Below, in pieces: positions 1 through 10,691 of a stretch of 64,000 nt of DNA. The DNA is taken from positions 682,001-746,000 of the forward strand of contig BCIA01000003.1 in NCBI GenBank assembly GCA_001599815.1. Reading direction: 5' to 3'. The DNA comes from Furcasterigmium furcatum (lineage: Eukaryota; Ascomycota; Sordariomycetes; Glomerellales; Plectosphaerellaceae). Both the position numbers and the translations under genes were made by a program. The notes beneath the pieces are model-generated. The model was not told the origin of the DNA, searched no databases, and was given only the letters and a program-made list of their open reading frames with translations. Each line of letters starts with the position of its first letter. Position 1 is the stretch's first letter.

Positions 1-1
1 G

Positions 2-55
2 AAGCCGTTCGACAAGGCTGCTGATGCGCAGAGTGTCTTGGGCTCGGATCTTTAG
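2..55 (+). CDS. Possible 3' end of a gene entering from the left edge
   Basis: Read in frame 2 the first bases give 17 codons with ordinary codon usage (KPFDKAADAQSVLGSDL) followed by TAG at 53-55. The other two forward frames look less coding-like. This could be the tail of a gene lying mostly outside the window. It is too short to identify, and chance is not excluded. Confidence 0.25.
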   Translation, partial: KPFDKAADAQSVLGSDL

Positions 56-478
56 TCCAGTGAAACGTCATTTATAGAAGTGTACGATATACTGATAGAA
101 AATAGAGAATAAGAGGCTAGAGACAGTTTGCGTTCGGCAGGGAGTCTATCTGTCGCTGTCTCTCGACCCCTTGCTGTGGTCTACGCTTTGTATAAGCAGC
201 CATCTTCGCGGTCGGACCGTAGCATCGTGGCTTATCCTAGCAGTATCATCCACCGACGTTAAAAAGGGAATAGCTCCTTTACTTTTTCGAGGATCTAGTG
301 AAATTTTGTGGCGTGCCGCTCGATCACACTTATTGGGAGGGCGCCGGTCAGCTGAATGGACGATGCTTGGCATTGCCCGTGGCTGAAAAGATGAGAAAAG
401 GGCGGCGGCGGCCTCAGCGCAAATCCCGAAAATCACCTCAGTCAACCATCCTCTCCTTCCTCATCGCAACGGACAGAC
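56..478. other. Intergenic, upstream of the DUF6536 gene
   Basis: Nothing coding recognised. The last ~60 bases before the ATG at 479 are C/T-rich (ctctccttcctcatcgc), as is usual just upstream of fungal start codons. Confidence 0.5.
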
Positions 479-2851
479 ATGACTTCAGACCCGGGCGGTC
501 GCCGGGGACGGCCGTCGCGACTGCGGCTGTCGGGATGGAGGAAGACGGCGGTTGTCAACACGGCCGTCATCCTCGTCGTCTTCATCGCCCTCCTCGCATG
601 TCTCGCCTTGTCGCTCGCCCGGACCAGGGGCCTCAACCAGATACTGGTCCTGTACGACGGGAACTGCGAGAAGAGCCGGCAGATCAACTTGCTGCTTCAT
701 CTGGCCACCAACATCATCTCCACCATCATCCTCGCCTCGTCCAACTTCTTCATGCAGGTGCTCACGTCGCCGTCGCGCGAAGAGGTCGACCAGGCCCACG
801 CCGAGGGCCGCTCGCTCGACATCGGCGTCCAGTCGCTCATGAACTTCGGCCGGCTCCGAAAGCGAAAGCTCATCTCCTGGGCCCTCTTCGTCCTCGGCTC
901 GCTGCCGCTCCACGTCTTCGCCAACAGTGTCATCTTCGGAACCGACGACGGCCGTAGCAGCTTCTACGCCCTCTACGCCACCGAGTCGTTCGTCCAGGGG
1001 GGCCAGTACTTCCCCCTCGGAGCGGCGCTGACGCCCGACCGACGCACGCCGTTCCATGACTACCTGAATCCCTCGAGCAGCATGTCCAAGGTCATCGAGA
1101 AGGCGGCGAGGGAGGCCGCCGGGTGGGAGCGCCTCGACCTCGACGCCTGTGTTGCGCGGTATCTCAACGGCATGCCCATCCACGACCGCCAGCATGTGGT
1201 CATGATCGTCGACAGCCGCGGCTCGGCAGACGGCTGGACCACGGAGGACATTTGGAACTTCAACTCGACGCAGGCGGAGGCGGCGGCCGCGTACGTCCCG
1301 AGCGACCAGCTCAACACGTTGTTGTCGACACAAGGCGGCCAGGCAAACGACAATGACGTCCTTAACACCGCCGTCCAATTCCTAGACCGCCGGGAGGGTT
1401 CATCAGATCTCACCGTGACTCTCGGCCGGAGCCATGGGAGGCTGCTCTACGACGCGAACTCCGACATCTTCGGCAGGAGGGCCGAGTTCAGATACACCGA
1501 CAGCGCCCTTGACCATCTTCTGAGGCCGGGCTCTCCGACGACGTTTCCCGTGCGTTACTGCCTCTCGGAGCCTCTCGCGTCGCAGTGCAAGGTTGCCGTG
1601 TCCCTGCCGGTTCTCCTCATCGTGGTCATAACCACCCTCATCAAGTTCAGCCAGTGCGCCTTCGTCCTTATCCTCCTCCGGCACGAGAACCCGCTGGTCA
1701 CCCTCGGCGATGCGGTAGAGTCCTTCCTGGACAGGCCGGACTCGTGGACCCGGGGGTGCTGCACCTACGGCTGGCGCGACTTCCGATCACGCGGGTCCGT
1801 CGTCGTCGACGGCGGCGCCCGGCAGTGGAGGGGGAAGAAGCACCGCTGGGCATCAGCGGTGCCCGGCTGGCTCCAGGCCGTCTACTACTCGGTCATGCTC
1901 GCCGTTCTGGCCGGCGCCGGAGGGCTCTACTACATGACCGACCCGTTCTCGCAGTATTCCTCCTCCAACGAGGTGTTCGGCCCGGGGGCTACGAACCCGC
2001 TCCTCGCGCAGAACCAGCTGCCGCACGGCAGCGTGGTCCTCTCCTCGCTGATCGCCAACTCCCCGCAGGTCGTCCTCTCTGTGTGCTACCTGCTCTACAA
2101 CGCGCTGTTCACGCGCTTCCTGCTCGCCAGGGAATGGGGCCTTATGAGCACCGCGTTCCGCGGCCTCAGGGTGACCGAGCCCAAGGGCCAACAGATCTCG
2201 ACGTGGTGGCTCCAGCTCCCCGTCTTGTACGCCCTGCCGCTCATGGCGGTGAGCGCCCTGATGCACTGGCTCGTGTCGAGCTGCTTGTACATGATGGTCG
2301 GGACCGGCGGTAAGCATCATCCCCAGTACACTTTCACTCAACTCAGATGCTAACAGAGGATCGTGCTTCGTTCAGAGTGGTACGGCCACATCAAGAACAG
2401 GACGGGTGTCCATACCGGTGTCTCCGACATCCCGGGCGCGTTCATCGGCGTCGGCTACTCCGGCCAGGCCCTCCGGATCGTCCTCATCGTCGGGCCGGTG
2501 CTGCTGCTGATCCCCGTGCTGATGAGCATATTCTGCAGGATCCCCGGCAACGCGACGCTCGTCGGGAGCAACTCGCGCGCCATCTCCGCCGGGTGCCAGG
2601 CTCGCGGCTCGGAGGAAGGGGAGGGCCTGCTGCTGAAGGGCGCCAACTGCCGCAGCGATGTGGTGCCTGCTGACGAGGACGCACACGGCGGAGGTCTTTC
2701 GGTGAGGAAACTGAAATGGGGGGTGGTAGGGTCTGAGGCACCGTCGCACGGGGGAGGACGCGGGCCAGATGGATTGCCGGTCGAGCACCTGACGTTCCAG
2801 AGCGAGGGAGATGGAGTTTCTGAACCGGTTGACGGCCGATGGTATGCATAG
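479..2851 (+). CDS. DUF6536-type multipass membrane protein
   Basis: Two exons, 479-2309 and 2376-2851. The 66-nt intron starts gtaagc and has a gctaac branch site at 2349-2354. The join gives 768 aa. The N-terminus (GWRKTAVVNTAVILVVF, about residues 19-35) and the following membrane segments match the fungal DUF6536 family, whose function is unknown. About eight hydrophobic segments are visible: near 21-43, 72-94 and 128-150, then several between 370 and 610, and a last one in exon 2 (IVLIVGPVLLLIPVLMSIF). A long non-membrane region lies between the third and fourth segments. The tail is polar and Gly/Glu-rich. Members usually have this length and layout, so the gene looks intact. Family assignment is from the N-terminal motif; function is not inferred. 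Confidence 0.88.
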
Positions 2852-3524
2852 ATAGCCCTGGTCTAGATACGCAGTACAGGTTTATGAGCTGCGCGGTGAA
2901 ATAGGTTGGAAGACAGACCCCCCACGTACCCTACGTATGTAGCGTGTTCAGCATGTGATAGAAGGCTTATCATGCTGACGACCAGTTATAGCGGGCGGCA
3001 CTTGACAAGCTCTGCCTGCGTCATCGGAGCGGCCCGGGTCTTGGCCATCTCTTGGCTGCCGGCGACCGGTTCGAGTCTCCCTCCAACACCATCACCACCT
3101 GTCGGACACGCCGCAGATGACCACCAGACCACCCATCGAACCATCCTTATCTCGGACGCGGCATCCGGGAGCTGAAACGCCCCGTCGCGCGCTCCATGCT
3201 GACTTCGATACGGGCCGATCTCGAGTCGGGGTCCTGGGGGCGCTCACCGGGGTCCAGATGCCGACGGACACCGCCATTGGCCACGGCCGTTGATCTATTT
3301 GTCACTGGATTGACGACACGATCCATCTCTGTGCCGCGCAGGACAAAACAGGGAAAAGCGCCGTGGAACCGGATCGAGCTTAAGCAGCAGCTGGATCCTC
3401 TTCCCCGCGTACTTTAATCATGACTCTCACGCGACACAGACCGGAGTCATCGGGAGGCTGCTTCTCTTCCTCTCACAACTCGGCTCACTTCATCTGACTT
3501 GGACATACCAGAAACGACATCACC
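2852..3524. other. Intergenic between DUF6536 gene and permease
   Basis: No gene seen. The stretch serves as 3' flank of one gene and promoter of the next. The final 40 bases before the ATG at 3525 are A/C-rich (gaaacgacatcacc), a good fungal start context. Confidence 0.5.
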
Positions 3525-5194
3525 ATGGCCTCCGACCGCGAGACGGAGAAGCACCTCGAGCGTCTCGGCTACAAGGCCGAGATGCCGCGGAACCTCAGCA
3601 TGCTCAGCATCCTTGGCCTGTCCTTCGCCATCATGGCCGTGCCGTTCGGCCTCTCGACGACCATGTACATCACCCTGACCAACGGCCAGGCCGTCTCCGT
3701 CCTCTGGGGCTGGGTCCTCGTCTCCATCCTGTCGCTCTGCATCGCCGCCTCGCTGGCGGAGATCTGCGCCGTCTTCCCCGTCTCCGGCGGCGTCTACTAC
3801 TGGTCCGCCATGCTGTGCACGCAGAAGTACTCGCCCGTCGTCAGCTTCATCGACGGCTGGATGACGCTCGTCGGCAACTGGACCGTGACGCTGAGCATCA
3901 ACTTCTCCGGCGCGCAGCTCGTGCTCAGCGCCATCTCCATCTTCGACGAGAGCTTCGTCGCGAACGAGTGGCAGACCGTGCTGTGCTTCTGGGCTGTGAT
4001 GCTGCTCTGCGCGCTGGTCAACATCTTCTTCTCGAGGCATCTGAACATCCTGAATACCGTCTGTATTTGGTGGACGGGCATCGGCGTTCTCATCATTCTC
4101 ATCACGCTGCTCGTCACGGCCGACAACAGGAGATCGGCGGAATACGTCTTCACCCACTATGACGCATCGGAGAGCGGCTGGCCGGCGGGATGGTCGTTCT
4201 TTGTTGGACTGCTCCAAGGTATGAATATCTTCCTTCAGTGGCAGTAAGCTCAATCAACTGATCGCTCACAGCATCGTACGTTCTCACCGGCTACGGCATG
4301 GTGCCCAGTCTGTGCGAGGAAGTCCACAACCCCGAGCGCGAGGTCCCCCGGGCCATCGTGCTGTCCGTCGCCGCCGCCGGGCTCACGGGCATCGTCTACC
4401 TCATCCCCATTCTCTTCGTCCTCCCCGACGTCAAGATGCTGCTCGAGGTCGCCAACAGCCAGCCGATCGGCCTCCTCTTCAAGACGGTCACCGGGTCCAA
4501 GGCCGGCGGCTTCTGCCTCCTCCTCATCATCCTCGGCATCCTCTTCTTCGCCGGCACCGGCGCGCTGACCGCCGCGTCCCGCTGCACCTACGCCTTCGCC
4601 CGCGACGGCGCTATCCCCGGCTACAAGCTCTGGAAGAAGGTCGACAAGCGCCTCGACGTCCCGCTCTGGGCCATCGGCCTCTCGACCGTCGTCGACTGCG
4701 TCCTCGGGTGCATCTACTTCGGCTCCTCGGCGGCCTTCAACTCCTTCACGGGCGTGGCGACGCTCTGCCTGCTCTCCTCGTACTGCGTCCCCATCGTCGT
4801 CAACATGGTCCGCGGGCGCAAGTTCGTCAAGGACTCGCCGTATCCCCTCGGCAAGTTCGGGTACCTCATCAACGGGGCGGGCGTCGTCTTCATCTGCTTC
4901 GCGTCCGTCATCTTCTGCGTCCCCGTGTCGCTCCCCGTCACGGCGGAGACGATGAACTACGCGAGCGTGGTGTTTGCCGGGTTTGGGACGATCAGCGCCA
5001 TCTGGTACTTTGCCTACGCGAGGAAGAACTTCAAGGGGCCCCCGATCATGGAGCAGTACTGGGCGCAGGGGCCGGAGGCGTTCATGGCCACGAGGTCTGG
5101 GCGCCCAGGGGGCGTTATTGAACATACGGACTCGGATAGCAAACCGCTGGAGGAACAGGTCTCTCCGACCGCGAACGGCCAGAGGGAGCTGTAG
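3525..5194 (+). CDS. Amino-acid/GABA permease, APC superfamily
   Basis: Exons 3525-4218 and 4272-5194 (53-nt intron) encode 538 aa, the usual length for fungal GABA/choline/amino-acid permeases. About twelve transmembrane segments are visible. The conserved stretch after the first helices (EICAVFPVSGGVYYWSAML) and the family signature bridging exon 2 (SLCEEVHNPEREVPRAI) identify the eukaryotic amino-acid/choline transporter branch of the APC superfamily. The start has a good context (caccATGg) and is followed by the typical short cytosolic N-terminus with the RLGYKAEMPRNLSMLSILG motif. The protein should sit in the plasma membrane and import amino acids, GABA or choline by proton symport; which substrate cannot be told from sequence. 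The tail is Ser/Glu-rich and cytosolic. Confidence 0.93.
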
Positions 5195-5553
5195 GTGTGC
5201 GCTGCGTGTGCCTGGTCGAGAAGGGAGACGAGGAAGAGCCCCTCACCTGGGCCTCTCGTCGCTGTAATACTTGTACTTGTCCACCGTGTACTTTAATAAT
5301 CCCAATCCCATGAACTTCAGACCATCTACAGTACTGCAGCCCCTGAGTCTTCCCCTGACATGTGCCAAGCCCTCGGTCTTGCCCGGTCTCCGGTCCCGAT
5401 GCGGCCGAGATGTGGGGCCGGAGGTGTGGAGGGGAAGAGGGGCTCATTCTCGATGATGATGAAAGCATCTCAACTTCCCCCATGTCACCTCCTCTCACCC
5501 TCAGCCCACCCGTCACGCACCCCGAACCCCCCTGACGACACCCGGCCGCAGCA
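5195..5553. other. Intergenic, 3' flank of permease and promoter of SDR gene
   Basis: No gene seen. A CT-rich tract (about 5468-5515) precedes the start at 5554. Confidence 0.5.
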
Positions 5554-6324
5554 ATGGGCGACGCCGGCATGCCCTCCCGCCCCGTGGCGCTCATCATCGG
5601 CGGCCACGGCAAGACCGCAATCCGCCTCACGGAGCTCCTCACGCCCACCCACGCCGTCTTCTCCATCATCCGCAACCCGGCCCAGATCCCCGACCTCGAG
5701 GCCATCGGCGCCAAGCCCATTATCCAGGACCTCGTCTCCGGCACCGTGGAGGACTTCGTCGACATCATCCAGCAGACGCGCCCCGACGCCGTCGTCTGGG
5801 CGGCGAGCAACCCCCGCGCCCCGTTCGAGGTCGACCGCGACGGCGCGATCAAGATCATGGACGCCCTCGCCAAGGCTGACGTCCCGTCGAAGAGGTACCT
5901 GGTCATCAGCGCCGCGGACGTCCGGGACACGGACAAGCCGGTGCCTGATTGGTACAGCGACGCCGACACCAAGCTGAGTGACCGTATGTGGGGGATCATC
6001 GGGCCGGCGCTGAGGGCCAAATTCGAGGCCGATCGGGAGCTGAAGATTGGTAATGAGCGGAGGAAACTGGAGTACACGATCGTGAGGCCCGGTGGGTTGA
6101 CGGAGAATGAGGCACAGGGGAGGGTGAGGGCCGGCAAGGTCGGTCTCGTGGGGATGATCAGCCGGTCTGACGTGGCGAACGTCTTGTTTGCGGCGATCGG
6201 CAATGATGATTCGATCGGGCTGGCATTCGACGTGCTCGGTCCTGGCGAGGGAGACTTGCCGGTGAAGGATGCCGTGGCACGCGTGGGCAAGACGCGCGAG
6301 GATACGTTCGATGGGTATTACTAG
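5554..6324 (+). CDS. NAD(P)-binding Rossmann protein, atypical SDR/NmrA-like
   Basis: Single exon, 256 aa. The N-terminal strand and glycine turn (VALIIGGHGKTAIRLTELL, residues 10-28) form the dinucleotide-binding site of atypical short-chain dehydrogenases. Further family marks are VVWAAS near residue 90, the YLVISAADV strand near 115 and the YTIVRPGGLTENEAQG motif near 171-186, typical of NmrA/YwnB-like NAD(P)-binding proteins. There is no clear YxxxK catalytic pair, so it may act as a redox sensor or isomerase rather than a classic dehydrogenase; that is inference. Two starts are possible, 5554 or MPSRPV at 5569; both keep the Rossmann motif. Cytosolic, no signal peptide. Confidence 0.85.
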   Translation: MGDAGMPSRPVALIIGGHGKTAIRLTELLTPTHAVFSIIRNPAQIPDLEAIGAKPIIQDLVSGTVEDFVDIIQQTRPDAVVWAASNPRAPFEVDRDGAIKIMDALAKADVPSKRYLVISAADVRDTDKPVPDWYSDADTKLSDRMWGIIGPALRAKFEADRELKIGNERRKLEYTIVRPGGLTENEAQGRVRAGKVGLVGMISRSDVANVLFAAIGNDDSIGLAFDVLGPGEGDLPVKDAVARVGKTREDTFDGYY

Positions 6325-7207
6325 ACGAGCCGGAGGTTGGTCGAGAGACACAGACTTGGAGGGCCATGAGTGGCAAGGAATATGAATCACCGACCACCAG
6401 GCCGCACGACGCGTCACGCACCCGCGTCGCAACCCTTATGTGCACGCGTTTTCCAGCATATATTATAGGGGTCCGGCGCCGGTGGCCAAGGGGTAATCAT
6501 ATCAGATGAGTAGCCCAACTGAGCTGTTCACGGCGCGGGACCGGAGTACTGATAGCGTCAGTGTGACGACAATTGTAGCCTCAAGCACTTCAGAGTGGCA
6601 TGAAAGTGAGAATGCTTCACTCAACAAGTAAGAAATACGCTCTAATTTCTAAACCTCTATGGGTTGCTGCTGTTAGCCCACAAAATGAACATCCTCCGGC
6701 TCATTAGACGCGTGGCCCCGGGCGCCCAGTCCAAATCCAGCCTGAAAGGAGCACCAACGGCCCGGCCGGCACATCGTAACCTCCCCACAACGGCAGAGCC
6801 TCCCCACATGATAACCTCAGAAGTCCGGCGCACCCTGTGTGCTTACATCCATCCACCATATTCACAACGCCTTTCGCGATGAACTCAGGACCTGACCGTG
6901 GCGACATTATTTCAAAAATGTTGAAGCATACAATGTCTCCGAGATTCCGTTCATTCTCCGAATCTCACACCATCAGTCATCCCTCGGTGGTGGCTGAATA
7001 AGGGCCACAAGTGATCCCGGCAAATCGGCCGCCAAGGACGGGTACGCCGGCAGAGCCCGCGAACCGATGTGGAGGATCCTGTTAGCCGGCGAGTAAGCAA
7101 ATCCTAACCCTGAGCGATTTCATGGTCATGAGGCATGGCTTTCCTAGATGTGGAGTCTCCAGGCAGGGCTGTAGTCTGTTCGTGATGCCGCTATCTCAGC
7201 CCCTGAG

Positions 7208-7290
7208 AGACGTGCCCGAACCTGTAACCCTAGTTGGCTACACTACTCGGCTTGCACGTGTGGCAGGTGGTAAATGTATGCTTCTCAAGC
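7208..7290 (+). repeat. Diverged direct repeat, copy A
   Basis: About 83 bp resembling 9810-9892 in the same orientation. Shared blocks in order: GTGCCC, TGT, AGT, GCT, ACT, CTC, GCTTGC, CG, GTG, GGTRAAT and ATGCTTCT. By eye roughly 70 percent of positions agree. The two copies flank the cupin gene about 2.6 kb apart. Confidence 0.5.
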
Positions 7291-8135
7291 ATCTTTTTCA
7301 ATACGAGTATCATTTAGTCTCCACAGTGACCAAAGGCTCGGCTGCATACCAAGGCGGCTTTAATGCCGTTGATTCTCGTGCTGGCTCCATCTTCTCTTCT
7401 CGGCGTTCCAAGAGACACGATTGTTGCTAGTACTGTTACTCATTTGACGTATATCCATCTTGCTCAACCACCAATCTTGAGCTGGTCATGATGCAATAGT
7501 ATGAGTGTTACTAAGCCGTGGCGCACCCTTAACCTCTGCCGCCCCCCCAGCATCTCCGAAGGCCTCGTCATCCTGTCCTGAAGGATTCTTATTAGCTTCT
7601 CTTCGGACCTTCCGGGAGGTCTCATGGAATTGGATGCCTGTAAAGGTGATGAATATCCTAGAACTCGGTGAGGGTGAGCCCTGCACTCGCCTATATTCTC
7701 CAATCAGCAACCTCATATTTGAGGCCCCTTGTAGATGACCAGACAAGGAGGCACCGAATGTCAGCCTTCAGAGTCGTCTTTACCCTAGCCTGTCTAGGGA
7801 GTTGACACCGTTAAACGGCTCTCCAGTGCCGAACAACTCCCACGTTGGGTTAGAGAGCAGATCATGATGCCCCACATTCACTTTTCCAGGTGCCTGTCCA
7901 TCAGCTTGCAGATAACGCAAATCTCAAGGTTCACACTCAACGTCCAGGAGGTCACATACGACCATGATGTCCAATGCAGACAGCATCGGTGGTATCACCG
8001 AGCGAGGGACTTTTCTGGAATAGGAAGGTATCCTTGTCTAGAACTGACAGCACGAGCATGATAGGATTCTGCCGATAACCTTGGATGTTTTCGGAAGAAC
8101 CGACAGGAGACCCATGGGTGTCTAAGACAGAGGTC

Positions 8136-8144
8136 TATAAAAAG
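8136..8144 (+). promoter_or_regulatory. TATA box of the cupin gene
   Basis: tataaaaag lies about 145 bases before the start codon at 8285, followed by a C/T-rich leader (8205-8280). The strong TATA box and pyrimidine-rich leader suggest an inducible, highly expressed gene. Confidence 0.6.
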
Positions 8145-8284
8145 GCAGTGCATTCCCAGCCTTTGAAGCTGAAGAATTATCATCACCATCACACTCAGCT
8201 TCATCACACTGCCTCCTCTCCTCTCCTACACCGCTCAAATTTCATCAGTTTTCGGGACCAAATCTCTCAATATCTATCTCCAAG

Positions 8285-9091
8285 ATGCACTTCTCTGCCT
8301 CCTCCATTGCCTCCATGGCCCTCCTGGCCTCCACCGTCGCTGGCACTCCCATCGAGGTTCGCCAGAATGCCGTGCCCAAGCCTGCCAAGTTCAACAGCAA
8401 CACGTCCACCGGCGAAGCCATCACCAAGCTCAAGGCTGAGCTTGGTGCAGCCGTCTCCTACGATGACCGCCAGAACGTCCTCGCCCCTAACGCCCCTGAC
8501 GCTTCGAACTACGTCTTCCAGTTCGTCAACAACACCGTCACCGGCGGCACCGGCGGTACCATCGCCCTGTCGACCAAGAACAACTTCCCTACCCTCATCG
8601 GCACCAACGTCGCCATGGCCGTCGGCTTCGTCAACGCCTGCGGCCTGAACGTCCCCCACTCGCACCCTCGCGGCAACGAGTACCTCACTGTCCTTCAGGG
8701 CGAGCTTGTCGCCGGCCTCGTCCTCGAGAAGAACAGCGGCTCCTTCGGCAGCGTCGTGGGCCAGCCCGAGCCCGTCAAGGGCCCCATCGACCAGGTTTAC
8801 ACCACCCTGAAGCAGTACCAGGGCTTCTTCTTCCCCCAGGGAGAGACCCACTGGCAGTTCAACCCTACCTGCAAGCCTGCCCTCTTCGCTGCTTCCTTTG
8901 ACAGCTCCGATCCCGGCCGTACCCAGATCGCTCGTAACTTCTTCTCCAACACCCCTGACGAGGTTCTCATCGCTTCTGTCGGTGGCAGCCTGGAGACCCT
9001 TGACGGCACTAGAATCAAGGACTTCCACGAGCAGATCCCCAACGACTATGCTGTCCTCATGAAGGAGTGCGTTGCTAAGTGCGGCTTCTGA
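8285..9091 (+). CDS. Secreted spherulin-1-like germin/cupin protein
   Basis: Single exon, 268 aa, with an N-terminal signal peptide (residues 1-20, ending STVAG). The cupin core is intact. Motif 1 is HSHPRGNEY, giving metal ligands His125, His127 and Glu132; motif 2 is PQGETHWQFN, with His189 as fourth ligand. These match germin and spherulin-1 families, which bind manganese and act in the wall or outside the cell, with oxalate oxidase, superoxide dismutase or purely structural roles in different members. The enzyme activity here cannot be read from sequence. Spherulin-like proteins are known from slime-mould encystment and are common in plant-associated fungi. Codon usage is strongly biased to C-ending codons and the promoter has a clear TATA box, suggesting high expression. 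The gene sits alone between gene-poor stretches. Confidence 0.92.
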   Translation: MHFSASSIASMALLASTVAGTPIEVRQNAVPKPAKFNSNTSTGEAITKLKAELGAAVSYDDRQNVLAPNAPDASNYVFQFVNNTVTGGTGGTIALSTKNNFPTLIGTNVAMAVGFVNACGLNVPHSHPRGNEYLTVLQGELVAGLVLEKNSGSFGSVVGQPEPVKGPIDQVYTTLKQYQGFFFPQGETHWQFNPTCKPALFAASFDSSDPGRTQIARNFFSNTPDEVLIASVGGSLETLDGTRIKDFHEQIPNDYAVLMKECVAKCGF

Positions 9092-10691
9092 TCTGCTGGC
9101 TAGAGCTCGAAATCGGCGGTCGAGGTGATGTTAGTCGTCAACCTACTAGACTTTTGGTCACGGCAGCTCACCTCGTGCGGTGGACACATCTTCCATTCAC
9201 CAGTACATAGTTTGATGTTACAATGCAATTCATGCCAAAATCAGCTTTCCCACGGTTGCAAATAATGCCCTGAGTGAAGTCATATGGCCTCGTGACGTTG
9301 AACCTTGGCCTTTGAAGCCCTTGCATTGGGCTTAGCGTCGGGAAGAGCGGCTGGCCTCTCCGACTGGACCCACCGTTCGTACTGGGGTCCTGAAGGGGAG
9401 GACCCAGTGTGCCGGAATGCCGTCGCGGGCCGGGCCTCTCTTCTCTAACCTCCCCGCGATTCCGGAGACCTGCGGCTCGAAGATCCCTCGTCCTGAAGGT
9501 GGCGGAACCTCATCTGTCGGCCCCCAGCGGTGGGGCTTCAAGCCACCGTCGTGTCTACTCGTAGGTACAACCTGACAGCGAGAAAGGTCTCTATTTTGTT
9601 TGCTCCAAATGCCTGTCGATGGCTTCACAGGCTGTCGGTGCCGGATATCAGCCAGGGTAGCTAGCAAGGTTAGCCTGAGCCGAGCGCAGTCCCCCCTGAA
9701 GGCCGCGTCATCATACCTGAGATGATAACGAGATCTTGCCAATCTGCCGCCTTGGCATTCCTTTTGGGTTAAACGAATAAGCTATGAAGCCGCGCGAGAC
9801 CCATCTAGAGATGTGCCCAAGTGTGTCATCCCAGTCAGCTGTACTCCTCAGCTTGCGCGCGTGTGAGAGGCGGTGAATTCATGCTTCTTAAAGATTCTAG
9901 TGCTATTTCTATGCCTACTTAGGCTCCTAGCCCTGACTCCACTCTCGGGGAGTTGTCTCTCGCAGTCGGTCTTGACCATGGTGTCGGGTTCATGAGAGAA
10001 GGAACGATAGAGGGAGTATAGCTTAACTTCGACAGGATGGTATGTACGGTTTGACCATTGTGGAGTTCATCGGACGCGGCTATATAATCGTTCCTGGCCG
10101 CAGGCTCGGATAGAGTCCTCTTCGGGTGTTATATCCCGAGTAAGTAAACCGTGTCGGTGTCGATTTTAGCTGGCCCATATCCCGACTCCTTAAAGGGCGG
10201 GGGATTATAGGGAACGCCTCTAATAAAGTCAACGGTAGGCGTATCTACGGGGTTCTAGTTAAGGCTCCTACAGTCCTTGGGAAGATACGTCTCCCGGCTA
10301 TTAATTTTAATGCGGGAATAGGCCTCGATGTCGTCCAGATCCGGACAAGTATACGAAGCCCGGGGCGGGTTTGACTCCCGCACTGGTCACTGCCTTTCTC
10401 TTCGCAAAGCAACTTGCGCTTGAGGAGGACAGTGACCTTTTGCATTTTTGCATTTTAGGTCATTCGTCCATGTGGCTTTTGGGTCAATTGAACAGTCCAC
10501 TTCAAGCTGCAGCGCAGTTGATCACAAACAAACTCAGTTGTATAACTAACTGTAACAGAACATAACTGCACTCAGCCGTCGAATCCTATTTGCTACTCTC
10601 TCATCTCATCCATCAAATGCAATACAAGCATTCTTTCAAATTATTGCTGCGCAATGACACCTCCATCCCCCACTTATCCCTGCCATCCTGT
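9092..10691. other. Gene-poor stretch downstream of the cupin gene
   Basis: No gene recognised. It contains the second copy of the 83-bp repeat (9810-9892) and moderately AT-rich sequence between about 10070 and 10330 without coding features. It may be old mobile-element debris; no domain supports that directly. Confidence 0.5.
9810..9892 (+). repeat. Diverged direct repeat, copy B
   Basis: Partner of 7208-7290 in direct orientation; see that entry for shared blocks. Similarity fades on both sides, so element ends are not defined. Confidence 0.5.

Larger units (their letters stand above)
6325..8284. other. Gene-poor stretch upstream of the cupin gene
   Basis: Nearly 2 kb with no recognisable coding sequence; open frames are short and lack domain-like features. 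It holds one copy of an 83-bp direct repeat (7208-7290) and the cupin promoter. The rest may be decayed mobile-element DNA, but I see no intact transposase or polymerase motif. Confidence 0.5.

Noticed and set aside
3040..3100. tRNA B-box-like ggttcgagtc near 3068
   Set aside because: No A-box at the right distance and no acceptor stem.
5115..6290. 391-codon minus-strand open frame
   Set aside because: Antisense to the SDR-like gene and the permease end; Ser/Arg-rich shadow.
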